Part shown: positions 17,621 to 26,252 of the stretch, in pieces | Layout: the number at the start of each line of letters is the position of its first letter | Position numbering within the stretch: position 1 is the stretch's first letter | Translations under genes and position numbers: made by a program | Assembly (NCBI GenBank): GCA_964487685.1 | Contig: CAZASA010000001.1 | Span: forward strand, 6,760 to 70,759 | Length of the DNA: 64,000 nucleotides | Reading direction: 5' to 3' | DNA from: JABDGZ01 sp964487685 | GTDB lineage: Bacteria; Omnitrophota; Gorgyraeia; Zapsychrales; Fredricksoniimonadaceae | The notes under the pieces: generated by a model | What the model saw: only the letters and a program-made list of their open reading frames with translations | Told to the model about the DNA's origin: nothing | Databases searched by the model: none

Positions 17621-19032
17621 AAAAACGGATCCAACCCATCCTTATTGTCATCATTTATTCAGCCATTGATGTGGCGTGTATCGTCCTGGCATTTTATCTG
17701 GTATTGATCTTTAGGCCACAAACGGTCCCTTTCAGTGTTTCATTACAATCCTTTTTTTCCTCGTCCAATCCTTTTAAGTTACTTTTTTTAGCCTGGACAC
17801 TATTGATCCTTTTTTTCCATCATACCCATGGCCTTTACCAAACCCGTCGGGAACAAATGGAAAGCCTGGAGATATGGGAAGTTGTCAAATCTATCGTGAT
17901 TTCAACCCTGTCGATCATTGTCCTTGCTTTTTTATTCAGGATACAGGATTTTCCCCGAAGCGTCATGATCCTTAACGCGGTGGTGATCACAGGTTTTTGT
18001 TCCATATGGAGATTTTTAAAGAAATTGCTGGTCAATTATCTGGTGGCCAGCGGCTATAATAACTTTAATACGTTGATCATCGGTGCCGGGAAGATCGGCA
18101 CTTCACTTGCCGCGGAGATAAAATTACGGCCGGCATTAGGGGTAAAGATCAAAGGTTTCCTGGATGATAACAAGACCGGTAAATGCGGCCATTGGCCCAT
18201 ATTAGGGAAATTGGATAGTTTTCAAGAGATCATCCAGCGGGAATTCATCCAAAAGGTGTTCATCACGATCTACCCTGATCATCAGACTTTTATTAAAATA
18301 CTGGAAATAGCCAAGGAAGAAGGTTTGGCCGTCAGAGTGGTACCGCAAGGGTATGAATATATGGCCAACGATTTCATCAGGTATAATATCGGTTTTATAC
18401 CAATCCTGGAATATTCTGATATTGATATCAGTTACAGTCTAAGGTTCAAACGCGTGTTTGACCTGGTCGCATCCTTCCTCTTATTGGTACTTTTGCTGCC
18501 GGTCTTTGCAGTATTGTGTTTGCTCATCATATGCGACAGCCCAGGCCCGATTTTTTATCGTTCCAGCCGTTATGGCCGTTACGGTCAAAAGTTCAACATG
18601 TACAAGTTTAGAAGCATGGTCACCAATGCCGATGATCTTTTGGGAAAGCTGAAAGAAAAAAATGAGGTCGACGGGCCTATATTCAAGATCAAGAACGACC
18701 CGCGCATCACCCGAATGGGTGCTTTTTTACGCCGTTACAGTCTTGATGAATTGCCGCAGATATTAAATGTGCTTAAAGCCGATATGAGTTTGGTTGGTCC
18801 CAGGCCGTTTCCTATCAATCAGTTAGAAAAAGAAGACTTACGTCAGTTAAAACGTCTTGGGATACGCCCGGGCATCACGGGCCTTTGGCAGATCAAAGGC
18901 CGGAGTGACCTGACATTTGAAAAATTATTACATTGGGACATTTGGTACATTAAGAACTGGTCGTTTTGGCTGGACATCTATATATTGTTGCAGACCATTC
19001 CGGTGGTTTTTAAAGGCAAAGGGGCATATTGA
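17617..19032 (+). CDS. Polyprenyl-phosphate hexose-1-phosphate transferase (WbaP/WcaJ type)
   Basis: 471 residues. Four or so N-terminal membrane segments are followed by a CoA-binding-like domain (LIIGAGKIGTSLAAEI near residue 150), a further hydrophobic segment and the bacterial sugar transferase domain with KFRSMV, LRRYSLDELPQILNVLKADM, LVGPRPFP and GITGLWQIKGR. It starts repeat-unit synthesis by moving a sugar phosphate to undecaprenyl phosphate at the inner membrane. The ATG overlaps the previous stop. Confidence 0.93.
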   Translation: MKKRIQPILIVIIYSAIDVACIVLAFYLVLIFRPQTVPFSVSLQSFFSSSNPFKLLFLAWTLLILFFHHTHGLYQTRREQMESLEIWEVVKSIVISTLSIIVLAFLFRIQDFPRSVMILNAVVITGFCSIWRFLKKLLVNYLVASGYNNFNTLIIGAGKIGTSLAAEIKLRPALGVKIKGFLDDNKTGKCGHWPILGKLDSFQEIIQREFIQKVFITIYPDHQTFIKILEIAKEEGLAVRVVPQGYEYMANDFIRYNIGFIPILEYSDIDISYSLRFKRVFDLVASFLLLVLLLPVFAVLCLLIICDSPGPIFYRSSRYGRYGQKFNMYKFRSMVTNADDLLGKLKEKNEVDGPIFKIKNDPRITRMGAFLRRYSLDELPQILNVLKADMSLVGPRPFPINQLEKEDLRQLKRLGIRPGITGLWQIKGRSDLTFEKLLHWDIWYIKNWSFWLDIYILLQTIPVVFKGKGAY

Positions 19033-20036
19033 TGAAAAAAGCATTGATCACTGGGATCACCGGTCAGGATGGCTCATATTTAGCCGAATTGTTGATCCAA
19101 AAAGGATATACGGTTTATGGGATCATCCGCCGTTCAAGCAGTTTCAATACCCAACGCATAGACCATCTTTATCAAGACCCCCATGAGAAGGCGCGTAAAC
19201 TGAACCTTGTTTATGGCGACTTAAACGATGCTAGTTCGTTGAACTCTTTGATCAAGAACATCCGTCCGGATGAGATCTACAATTTGGGGGCGCAGAGCCA
19301 CGTTAAGGTGAGTTTCGAAGTGCCTGAATACACCGCGGAAGTGACAGGATTGGGAACGGCCCGACTGCTTGAAGCTATCAGGGACACCGGGGTCAGGACC
19401 AAATTCTACCAGGCTTCATCGTCGGAAATGTTTGGCAAGGTCTGTCAAACCCCTCAAAATGAGCTTACCCCGTTTTATCCTCGAAGCCCTTATGGAGCCG
19501 CGAAGGTCTATGCGTATTGGATGACGGTCAACTACCGCGAGGCGTACAAGATGTTCGCCTGCAATGGTATTTTATTCAACCATGAGTCTCCCCGCCGCGG
19601 GGAGACCTTTGTGACCCGCAAGATCACCATGGCGCTGGCACGCATCAAGCATGGGCTTCAAAAGAAATTATATTTAGGCAATCTAGATGCCAAGCGTGAC
19701 TGGGGTTTTGCCGGGGATTATGTCGAAGCTATGTGGCTGATATTGCAGCAGCCCAAACCCGATGATTTTGTGATCGCCACCGGAGAGACCCATTCGGTCA
19801 AAGAATTCCTGGCAGCGGCTTTTGACTATGCCAAGCTTGACTGGAAGAAATATGTAGTCATCGATAAACGGTATCTGCGTCCGACCGAAGTCGATCTTCT
19901 GCTCGGGGATAGTTCAAAGGCCCGTCGCGTCCTTAAATGGAAGCCGAAGGTCAATTTTGGACAATTGGTGCGTATGATGGTTGACAGTGATATGAAATTA
20001 GTGCGCCGGGGCATTTACGGATCAAAGGGAAAGTAA
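19032..20036 (+). CDS. gmd: GDP-mannose 4,6-dehydratase
   Basis: 334 residues. TGITGQDGSYLAELL at the N-terminus, RRSSSFNTQRIDHLY, a QASSSEMFG segment and YxxxK as YGAAK are all Gmd-like. It makes GDP-4-keto-6-deoxymannose. ATG 19032 shares one base with the previous stop (TGATG); an in-frame TTG one codon earlier is less likely. Followed by fcl. Confidence 0.95.
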   Translation: MKKALITGITGQDGSYLAELLIQKGYTVYGIIRRSSSFNTQRIDHLYQDPHEKARKLNLVYGDLNDASSLNSLIKNIRPDEIYNLGAQSHVKVSFEVPEYTAEVTGLGTARLLEAIRDTGVRTKFYQASSSEMFGKVCQTPQNELTPFYPRSPYGAAKVYAYWMTVNYREAYKMFACNGILFNHESPRRGETFVTRKITMALARIKHGLQKKLYLGNLDAKRDWGFAGDYVEAMWLILQQPKPDDFVIATGETHSVKEFLAAAFDYAKLDWKKYVVIDKRYLRPTEVDLLLGDSSKARRVLKWKPKVNFGQLVRMMVDSDMKLVRRGIYGSKGK

Positions 20037-20039
20037 GCC

Positions 20040-20975
20040 ATGAGCTTTTGGAAAGACAAACGTGTCGTGGTCACTGGCGGCGGGGGATTTCTAGGCCGGG
20101 TCGTGGTGGCCCAGCTTTACGCCCAAGGTTGCAAGCATATCACAGTTCCCCGTTCAGCTCAATTTGACCTGCGCAAAACCGCCGCTATCCGCAAGCTTTA
20201 TACCCAAGCCCGTCCTGATCTGATCATCCATTTGGCCGCTGTTGTCGGAGGGATTGGGGCTAATCGCGAAAATCCCGGGAAGTTTTTTTATGACAATTTG
20301 ATGATGGGTGTTGAATTGATGGAGCAGGCCCGCCAGTTGGGCATCCCTAAATTTATCGCCGTTGGGACTATCTGCGCCTATCCTAAATTTTGTCCGGTGC
20401 CATTTAAAGAAGAAAATATTTGGGACGGCTATCCTGAAGAGACCAATGCTCCTTATGGTTTGGCTAAAAAAATGCTTTTGGTACAATCACAGGCCTATCG
20501 TCAGCAGTATGGATTTAACTCCATCTATCTGTTGCCAGTTAACCTCTACGGCCCGGGGGATAATTTTTCCCCTGAGAGTTCACACGTGATCCCGGCCTTG
20601 GTCCGCAAATGTGTTGAGGCCAAAGATCGGGGGGATGATCAGATTACAGTCTGGGGGACCGGCCGTGCAACGCGGGAATTTTTATATGTGGATGATGCCG
20701 CCCGGGGCATTATTCTGGCGGCTGAAAAATACAATAGCTCTGAGCCGGTGAATTTGGGGGCAGGGTTTGAGATCTCGATTGTGAAATTGGCAGAATTAAT
20801 CGTCAAACTGACTAAATTCAAGGGAAAGATCATCTGGGATAAAACCAAGCCGGATGGGCAGCCGAGGCGTTCGCTGGATACATCCCGGGCCCGTAAAGAA
20901 TTTGGATTTGAATCTAAAGTATCATTTGAAGCCGGATTGAAGAAAACCATTGCTTGGTTTGAACGTAATCGTTGA
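20040..20975 (+). CDS. fcl: GDP-L-fucose synthase
   Basis: 311 residues of the epimerase-reductase that turns GDP-4-keto-6-deoxymannose into GDP-L-fucose. VTGGGGFLGRVVV, AAVVGGIGANRENP, GTICAYPKF and YxxxK as YGLAK are diagnostic. AAAGGGAAAG precedes the ATG three bases after gmd. Last gene of the polysaccharide locus; a promoter for pgk follows. Confidence 0.95.
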   Translation: MSFWKDKRVVVTGGGGFLGRVVVAQLYAQGCKHITVPRSAQFDLRKTAAIRKLYTQARPDLIIHLAAVVGGIGANRENPGKFFYDNLMMGVELMEQARQLGIPKFIAVGTICAYPKFCPVPFKEENIWDGYPEETNAPYGLAKKMLLVQSQAYRQQYGFNSIYLLPVNLYGPGDNFSPESSHVIPALVRKCVEAKDRGDDQITVWGTGRATREFLYVDDAARGIILAAEKYNSSEPVNLGAGFEISIVKLAELIVKLTKFKGKIIWDKTKPDGQPRRSLDTSRARKEFGFESKVSFEAGLKKTIAWFERNR

Positions 20976-20998
20976 GCCTAGCAAGAAACAGGGAATCT

Positions 20999-21026
20999 TT
21001 GACAAAACAGCATCCTCGGTTATAAT
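20999..21026 (+). promoter_or_regulatory. Near-consensus sigma-70 type promoter for pgk
   Basis: TTGACA at 20999-21004, a 16-base spacer and TATAAT at 21021-21026. Both hexamers match the consensus exactly. Transcription would start near 21033, about 40 bases before the pgk ATG, with an AGGAG site at about 21060. It separates the polysaccharide locus from the glycolysis/transport unit. Confidence 0.85.
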
Positions 21027-21071
21027 ACTTTCTTTTTACATATATATTAAGGAATAGACAGGAGTTCGGTT

Positions 21072-22253
21072 ATGCAGAAAATGACTGTGCGGGATATCGA
21101 TGTTAAGGGGAAAAAAGTCATTATCCGGGTAGATTTCAATGTACCCCTGGAGGGGGACAAGATCACGGATGACCGTCGTATTACTGCGGCCTTGCCTACG
21201 ATCAAATATGTCCTGGACCATGGGGCTTCCAAGGTCATCCTGATGAGCCATTTAGGCCGTCCCAAGGGGACTGGCTTTGAGAAGGAATTCTCACTTTTAC
21301 CTGCAGCCAAACATTTACAGGAATTACTTAAGGAAAAGGTATTGTTCCTTAATGATTGCATAGGACCTGCTGTCAAAGAAGCGATTGCCAAATCAACCGA
21401 ACGTGTTGTTTTGCTGGAGAATTTGCGTTTTCATAAAGCTGAAGAAAAGAATGATCCTGCCTTTGCCAAAGAATTGGCTTCCCTGGCAGATATCTATGTG
21501 AACGATGCCTTTGGTACCGCGCACCGCGCCCATGCCTCAACAGCGGGGATTACAGCTTATTTACCGTCGGTAGCAGGGTTCCTGATAGAAAAGGAATTGC
21601 AATTTTTAGGGAATGCGATCAATAACCCCAAACGCCCGTTGGTCATCATATTAGGAGGAGCCAAGGTCTCAGATAAGATCGAATTGATCAAGAATCTGAT
21701 CCCCAAGGCCAATAGTATTATCATCGGCGGCGGGATGGCGTATACATTTTTGAAAGCCCAGGGCATCAATGTCGGCAATTCCAAGTTGGAAAAAGACAAG
21801 GTGGACATGGCCCGTGATCTGATGGAACAAGCCAAAAAGGCACGGGTGGAATTTTCTTTGACCACTGATTTCGTCATCACCCAAAGTTTTACCAGCGATG
21901 ATTGTAAGGTTTCTGATGTGATCCCCGATGGTTGGGAAAGCCTGGATATCGGCCCCAAGACCATTAAACGTTATGAGGCCATCTTGTCAAAGGCTAAAAC
22001 CGTGGTATGGAACGGGCCTTTAGGGGTTTTTGAACGTGATGCTTATGCCAAAGGGACCCGGGCGATCGCGGATTATTTGGCTTCATTAAAGGATGTGACC
22101 GTGATCATCGGCGGCGGAGATTCCGCGGCTGCAGTGGCCAAATTCGGCCTGGAAGATAAAATGACGCATATTTCGACCGGCGGCGGGGCGTCATTGGAAT
22201 TTTTGGAAGGCAAAGAATTGCCCGGTATCGCGGCACTTAATGATAAAAAATGA
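21072..22253 (+). CDS. pgk: Phosphoglycerate kinase
   Basis: 393 residues, full length for bacterial Pgk. RVDFNVPLEG, SHLGRPKG, a FHKAEEKNDPAFA stretch, GGAKVSDKI, and the C-terminal GGGDSAAAV ATP-site loop are present. It transfers phosphate from 1,3-bisphosphoglycerate to ADP. Head of a unit pgk-tpiA-secG; gap is not next to it here. Confidence 0.97.
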   Translation: MQKMTVRDIDVKGKKVIIRVDFNVPLEGDKITDDRRITAALPTIKYVLDHGASKVILMSHLGRPKGTGFEKEFSLLPAAKHLQELLKEKVLFLNDCIGPAVKEAIAKSTERVVLLENLRFHKAEEKNDPAFAKELASLADIYVNDAFGTAHRAHASTAGITAYLPSVAGFLIEKELQFLGNAINNPKRPLVIILGGAKVSDKIELIKNLIPKANSIIIGGGMAYTFLKAQGINVGNSKLEKDKVDMARDLMEQAKKARVEFSLTTDFVITQSFTSDDCKVSDVIPDGWESLDIGPKTIKRYEAILSKAKTVVWNGPLGVFERDAYAKGTRAIADYLASLKDVTVIIGGGDSAAAVAKFGLEDKMTHISTGGGASLEFLEGKELPGIAALNDKK

Positions 22254-22271
22254 CACCGACGTAATGTTAGT

Positions 22272-22335
22272 GTCATCCCCGAATGTTTTTATCGGGGATC
22301 CATTTTAGAAGGATTCCCGCTTTCGCGGGAATGAC
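22272..22335 (+). repeat. Composite palindromic repeat between pgk and tpiA
   Basis: A 64-base element with inverted ends GTCAT and ATGAC. It holds two hairpins: CCCCGA with TCGGGG, and TTCCCGC with GCGGGAA around TTTC. Read through, it encodes IPAFAGMT, a peptide seen in mis-annotated proteins wherever this repeat class occurs. A related copy is at 23551. It lies just upstream of the tpiA start and could form strong RNA structure. Confidence 0.82.
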
Positions 22336-22342
22336 AAATCAT

Positions 22343-23110
22343 ATGAGAAAACCGATCATTGCTGGTAACTGGAAATTAAATAAGAATCCTCATGAGGCGC
22401 TGGTCCTGGCTGATGAATTAAAACGTGAATTGGTGGACATCACCGGCGTCGATGTGGTGGTCTGCCCGCCTTTTGTGGATTTGACCGACGTTTCCGATGC
22501 CCTGATCGACCATGACATTGCTTTGGGCGCACAGAATGTATTTTGGGAAGATGCCGGCGCTTTTACCGGAGAAGTATCTGCCCCTATGCTTAAGGACCTG
22601 GGTGTGACTTACGTGATCATTGGGCATTCCGAGCGCCGCCTGTATTTCCATGAGACCAATGAAACAGTCAACAAACGCCTGCGCGCGGTATTAAAACATG
22701 GGCTGACTCCAATCGTCTGCGTGGGGGAAAACCTTGCCCAGCGTGAAGCGAATTCGACCTTTGATGTTATTAAAGACCACTGCGAAGGATCTCTTAAGGG
22801 ATTATCAGTGGACGAAATGAAAAGTGTCATCGTGGCTTACGAGCCCGTTTGGGCCATTGGAACGGGCAAGACCGCAACTCCTCAACAAGCCCAGGAAGTG
22901 CATGTTTTTATCCGTCAGTTATTGGGGAAAATGTTTGATGTCCAAATAGCTAATAGTGTGCGTATCCAATACGGCGGCAGTGTGACGCCCGATAATATTG
23001 TTTCCTTGATGGCCCAGCCTGATATCGACGGGGCCTTGGTGGGAGGGGCAAGCTTGAAAGCGCCTTCTTTTGCCGCTATCGTCAAGGGTGCTAAAAAAAC
23101 AGGAGTCTAA
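22343..23110 (+). CDS. tpiA: Triosephosphate isomerase
   Basis: 255 residues, full length. GNWKLN carries the catalytic Lys, GHSERR the catalytic His, and AYEPVWAIGTGKTAT the catalytic Glu and the flexible loop; YGGSV is the phosphate-binding part. ATG 22343 is chosen because the longer frame from 22283 is only the translated palindromic repeat. Interconverts DHAP and glyceraldehyde 3-phosphate. Confidence 0.97.
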   Translation: MRKPIIAGNWKLNKNPHEALVLADELKRELVDITGVDVVVCPPFVDLTDVSDALIDHDIALGAQNVFWEDAGAFTGEVSAPMLKDLGVTYVIIGHSERRLYFHETNETVNKRLRAVLKHGLTPIVCVGENLAQREANSTFDVIKDHCEGSLKGLSVDEMKSVIVAYEPVWAIGTGKTATPQQAQEVHVFIRQLLGKMFDVQIANSVRIQYGGSVTPDNIVSLMAQPDIDGALVGGASLKAPSFAAIVKGAKKTGV

Positions 23111-23114
23111 ATTT

Positions 23115-23522
23115 ATGGGTTTTATCCTCGTTATTCATGTCGTTGTTTGTGTGCTTTTGGTGATCGCCATCTTAATGCAGGCAGGCCGCGGCGGCGGTTT
23201 GACAGAGTCCTTCCAATCCGCTGAATCCATGTTCGGGACCCAGACCAATGTGTTCATGGTGCGATTTACGACGATTCTGGCAGTGATTTTTTTGAGCACG
23301 TCATTGTTCTTGGCTTTCAATTCCTCTAAGATGGATAAGTCGTTGATGGCCAATAAGAAACTTTTATCCACTGTCCCCATGCCAATGCCAGCGCCTAAAT
23401 CCAAAGACGCAGAAGGGGACGTTCAAGTCAAGGTCGAGCCATATAAGCAAACGGCGCCGGCTCCAAGCGCGCCTTCAAGCAATAATGCTCCGGTTAATCC
23501 CATGACTAATGCAGAAAAATAA
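23115..23522 (+). CDS. secG: Protein-export membrane protein SecG
   Basis: 135 residues. Two hydrophobic segments flank the SecG signature around LMQAGRGGGLTESF and MFGTQTN; a Pro/Ala-rich polar tail follows, longer than in short SecG proteins. AGGAG overlaps the end of tpiA and places the start at 23115. Part of the SecYEG channel at the inner membrane. Its last codons overlap the upstream-most possible start of the next gene. Confidence 0.92.
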   Translation: MGFILVIHVVVCVLLVIAILMQAGRGGGLTESFQSAESMFGTQTNVFMVRFTTILAVIFLSTSLFLAFNSSKMDKSLMANKKLLSTVPMPMPAPKSKDAEGDVQVKVEPYKQTAPAPSAPSSNNAPVNPMTNAEK

Positions 23523-25281
23523 TGTCATTCTTGAATATAAATTCCAGCATGTCATTCCCGAATGCTTTAGTCGGGAATCCATAACAAAATTACTAATTAC
23601 TTTTTTCTTCATTTACTTTTGTATTGTGGCTTCAAACGTTCATGCCGCTTCTGGCCGCTACGGCGGCAGCCTAGTGGAAGCAACCCCTTCCGATCCAAAA
23701 ACTTTCAATATGATCGTCTCAACAGATGTTTACAGCGATGCGGCGACAAGCTTTCTTTTTGAGGGCTTGACCACTGAGGACCATCTTACCTTAAAGGTCA
23801 TCCCTAATTTAGCCAAATCCTGGGACATTTCACCCGACGGTCTTCAATGGACATTTCATTTAAGGGAACATGTCACCTGGTTTGACGGGCAACCTTTCGG
23901 TGCGGATGATGTGGTATTTACTTTCAATGACTTGATCTATAATCCGGATATCCCTTCGTCTTCAAAGGATGTGTTGACCATTAATGGGAGACCTTTTAAA
24001 GTTGAAAAGATCGATGAGCATACCGTACGGTTTACCTTGCCGGTCAAATTTGCGCCATTCTTGAGGGCCATGGAACAGCCTCTTTTGCCCAAGCATTGCC
24101 TATCGCAGGCAGTAGCTCAAAAGAAATTTTCTTTTACCTGGGGCATTGATACGCCGCCTGCCCGGATCATAGGCACCGGCCCATTTATGTTAAGCGAATA
24201 TCATCCCGGTGAGCGCCTCGTTTACAAGCGCAATCCCCATTATTGGAAAAAATCATCTCAAGGGGGTCCCTTGCCTTATCTGGACAAGGTCATTTATTTG
24301 ATCATTCCTGATCCTCAAGCCCAACTGTTGAAATTTATAGACGGAGAAACTGACGATACGGCTGTCAGCGGCAGTGATTATCCGTTACTTAAACCGATGG
24401 AGAGGCAAAAAGATTTTCATATTTATGACGAGGGGCCTGATTACGGTACGAGATTCATCACCTTCAACCAAAATCCGGGGCTTAACCCTAATACCCGCAA
24501 ACCTTATGTTGATCCGGTTAAGCTGTCCTGGTTTACCGACCTGCAATTCCGTCAGGCCGTTGCGCACGCGATCGACAAAAAAAAGATCATTGAGATCCTT
24601 AATAATGGTTTTGGGCAGCCTCAGAACGGTCCCATGAGCCCCAGCAGCGGATTTTTTTATACTCCTGACGTGACAATTTATGACTATGATCTAAAAAAGG
24701 CAAAGGCTATCCTGGAGCAAGCCGGCTATCACTATAGTCAGAGAGATGGAAAACTGGAAGATCCCAAGGGCCATCCCGTGGAATTTAATTTATTGACCAC
24801 GGCAACGGATGATCCTTTAGCACAGCAATTGGCTTTTATGATCAGGTCGGATTTAGAACAGTTAGGGATGAAGGTCAATTTAGTATCGTTGGAATTCAAC
24901 GCCCTAGTCAATAAATTGACCTCTTCTTATGATTGGGATGCGGTGATCATAGGTTTGACCGGCGGGGTGGAGCCTCATTTTGGGCAAAACGTATGGAAGT
25001 CTTCCGGGGGCTTGCATTTGTGGGACCCGCACCAGGCCAAGCCCGCGACCGCGTGGGAAAAGAGGATGGATGAAATTTATGATCAGGGCGTTGAAGAACT
25101 TGATGAGAACAAGCGCAAGGTCTTGTATGATGAATTCCAGCGTATTGCCGCCGATGAACTTCCGGTGATCTATACCATCTTGAATGTTGACATGATCGCT
25201 GTGCGCAATAAATTCGGTAATCTTAAACCCACTGTCAACGGCGGGCCGTTTAATAATATTGAGGAAATATATGTTAAATGA
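23509..25281 (+). CDS. ABC transporter substrate-binding protein, family 5 (peptide/oligopeptide type)
   Basis: 590 residues from ATG 23509. A hydrophobic signal segment (LLITFFFIYFCIVAS) ends near VHAASGRYGG, followed by the SBP_bac_5 fold: LVEATPSDPKTFN, WDISPDGLQWTFHLR, FTFNDLIYNP, GTGPF and a late FRQAVAHAIDKKKI. It would bind peptides or similar solutes in the periplasm. Start is uncertain: 23509 lies inside secG, has no clear SD, and the first 25 residues come largely from a palindromic repeat. No other ATG, and no TTG or GTG start, lies between it and the signal segment. The next gene overlaps by four bases. Confidence 0.88.
   Translation: MQKNNVILEYKFQHVIPECFSRESITKLLITFFFIYFCIVASNVHAASGRYGGSLVEATPSDPKTFNMIVSTDVYSDAATSFLFEGLTTEDHLTLKVIPNLAKSWDISPDGLQWTFHLREHVTWFDGQPFGADDVVFTFNDLIYNPDIPSSSKDVLTINGRPFKVEKIDEHTVRFTLPVKFAPFLRAMEQPLLPKHCLSQAVAQKKFSFTWGIDTPPARIIGTGPFMLSEYHPGERLVYKRNPHYWKKSSQGGPLPYLDKVIYLIIPDPQAQLLKFIDGETDDTAVSGSDYPLLKPMERQKDFHIYDEGPDYGTRFITFNQNPGLNPNTRKPYVDPVKLSWFTDLQFRQAVAHAIDKKKIIEILNNGFGQPQNGPMSPSSGFFYTPDVTIYDYDLKKAKAILEQAGYHYSQRDGKLEDPKGHPVEFNLLTTATDDPLAQQLAFMIRSDLEQLGMKVNLVSLEFNALVNKLTSSYDWDAVIIGLTGGVEPHFGQNVWKSSGGLHLWDPHQAKPATAWEKRMDEIYDQGVEELDENKRKVLYDEFQRIAADELPVIYTILNVDMIAVRNKFGNLKPTVNGGPFNNIEEIYVK
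23524..23582 (+). repeat. Palindromic repeat copies at the start of the binding-protein gene
   Basis: GTCATTCCCGA and TCGGGAATCC at 23551-23580 form a hairpin, preceded by a decayed partner beginning GTCATTCTTGAA at 23524. The element is related to the one at 22272. In the frame of the following gene it encodes VIPECFSRESI, so either it adds a non-native N-terminus or the gene begins after it. Confidence 0.78.
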
Positions 25282-26252
25282 TTAACCCTATTATCCAACG
25301 CCTTTGCTCGACGATCCTGCTGTTGCTTACGATCAGCTTCTTGACCTTCTGGTTGATGCATGCGACGCCGGGAAGTTTTTTTGACAGTTTGCGCCTTAAT
25401 CCACAGATCTCACCGGAAACAATTTCACGTTACGAGAATTTATATCATCTTCATGACCCTTTGCTGGTGCAATACGGTCATTGGGTCATCAATATCCTGC
25501 ACGGGGAATGGGGGTATTCGTTTTATTATAATGTGCCGGTCACCTATGTCCTGGGCAGCCGGTTATTCAATACGTTTATCCTGGCCTTTACCAGTTTAAT
25601 TTTGACCTGGAGCATCGCGATCCCATTTGGTATTTGGGCGGCGCTTAGGCGTAATCATTGGATAGACAGGGTGCTATCGGTATTTTCCTTTGCTGCTCTT
25701 TCAACACCGGGGTTCTTCTTAGCGGTGCTTGTTTTATATGCGGCCAGTAAATGGGGAGCTTTGCCTTTGGGAGGCATGCACAGCCCTAATTTTGATGATA
25801 TGACCTGCCTTGGAAAGATCTGGGACACGCTTTTGCATCTGGTGATACCAGCTTCTGTCCTTTCCTTGTCGTCTATTGCTTCCTTACAGCGGATCATGCG
25901 CGGGAATATGCTGGGCGTTTTGCGCCAACAATATATTTTAGCGGCCCGCGCCAAAGGGCTACCTGAACAGATCGTGATCTACCGCCATGCCCTGCGCAAC
26001 GCGTTTAATCCTTTGGTCACCCTTTTAGGATATGACTTTGCTTCCCTTTTAAGCGGGGCGGCATTGATCGAAATCGTTTGCTCTTGGCCGGGTTTAGGTT
26101 CTTTGCTGTTGACCGCGGTGCGCGCTAAGGATATTTATTTAGTGATGAGCAGTACACTATTGGCAGGTGTGCTTTTGGTCTTGGGTAATGTTTTGGCTGA
26201 TATTTTATTGACCCTGGTCGATCCGCGTATCCGATATGAAAAATCTAATTGA
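25278..26252 (+). CDS. ABC transporter permease, DppB type
   Basis: 324 residues with about six membrane segments. The first segment is followed by the periplasmic TPGSFFDSLRLNPQISPE that is typical of DppB/OppB, and the cytoplasmic EAA-like loop reads LAARAKGLPEQIVIYRHALRNAFNP. Forms the importer channel with the DppC-type protein. ATG overlaps the binding-protein stop. Confidence 0.92.
   Translation: MINPIIQRLCSTILLLLTISFLTFWLMHATPGSFFDSLRLNPQISPETISRYENLYHLHDPLLVQYGHWVINILHGEWGYSFYYNVPVTYVLGSRLFNTFILAFTSLILTWSIAIPFGIWAALRRNHWIDRVLSVFSFAALSTPGFFLAVLVLYAASKWGALPLGGMHSPNFDDMTCLGKIWDTLLHLVIPASVLSLSSIASLQRIMRGNMLGVLRQQYILAARAKGLPEQIVIYRHALRNAFNPLVTLLGYDFASLLSGAALIEIVCSWPGLGSLLLTAVRAKDIYLVMSSTLLAGVLLVLGNVLADILLTLVDPRIRYEKSN

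Noticed and set aside
1..20975. Antibiotic or secondary-metabolite cluster suggested by the methyltransferases and deoxysugar genes
   Set aside because: No polyketide or peptide synthetase genes; the phosphoglycosyltransferase, WecG/TagA and Wzy-like genes point to a surface polysaccharide.
21557..21964. 135-codon minus-strand frame within pgk
   Set aside because: Antisense shadow of pgk with no independent support.
22283..22342. N-terminal extension of TpiA
   Set aside because: It is translation of the palindromic repeat (IPAFAGMT); the enzyme starts at 22343 with the conserved GNWKLN region just after.
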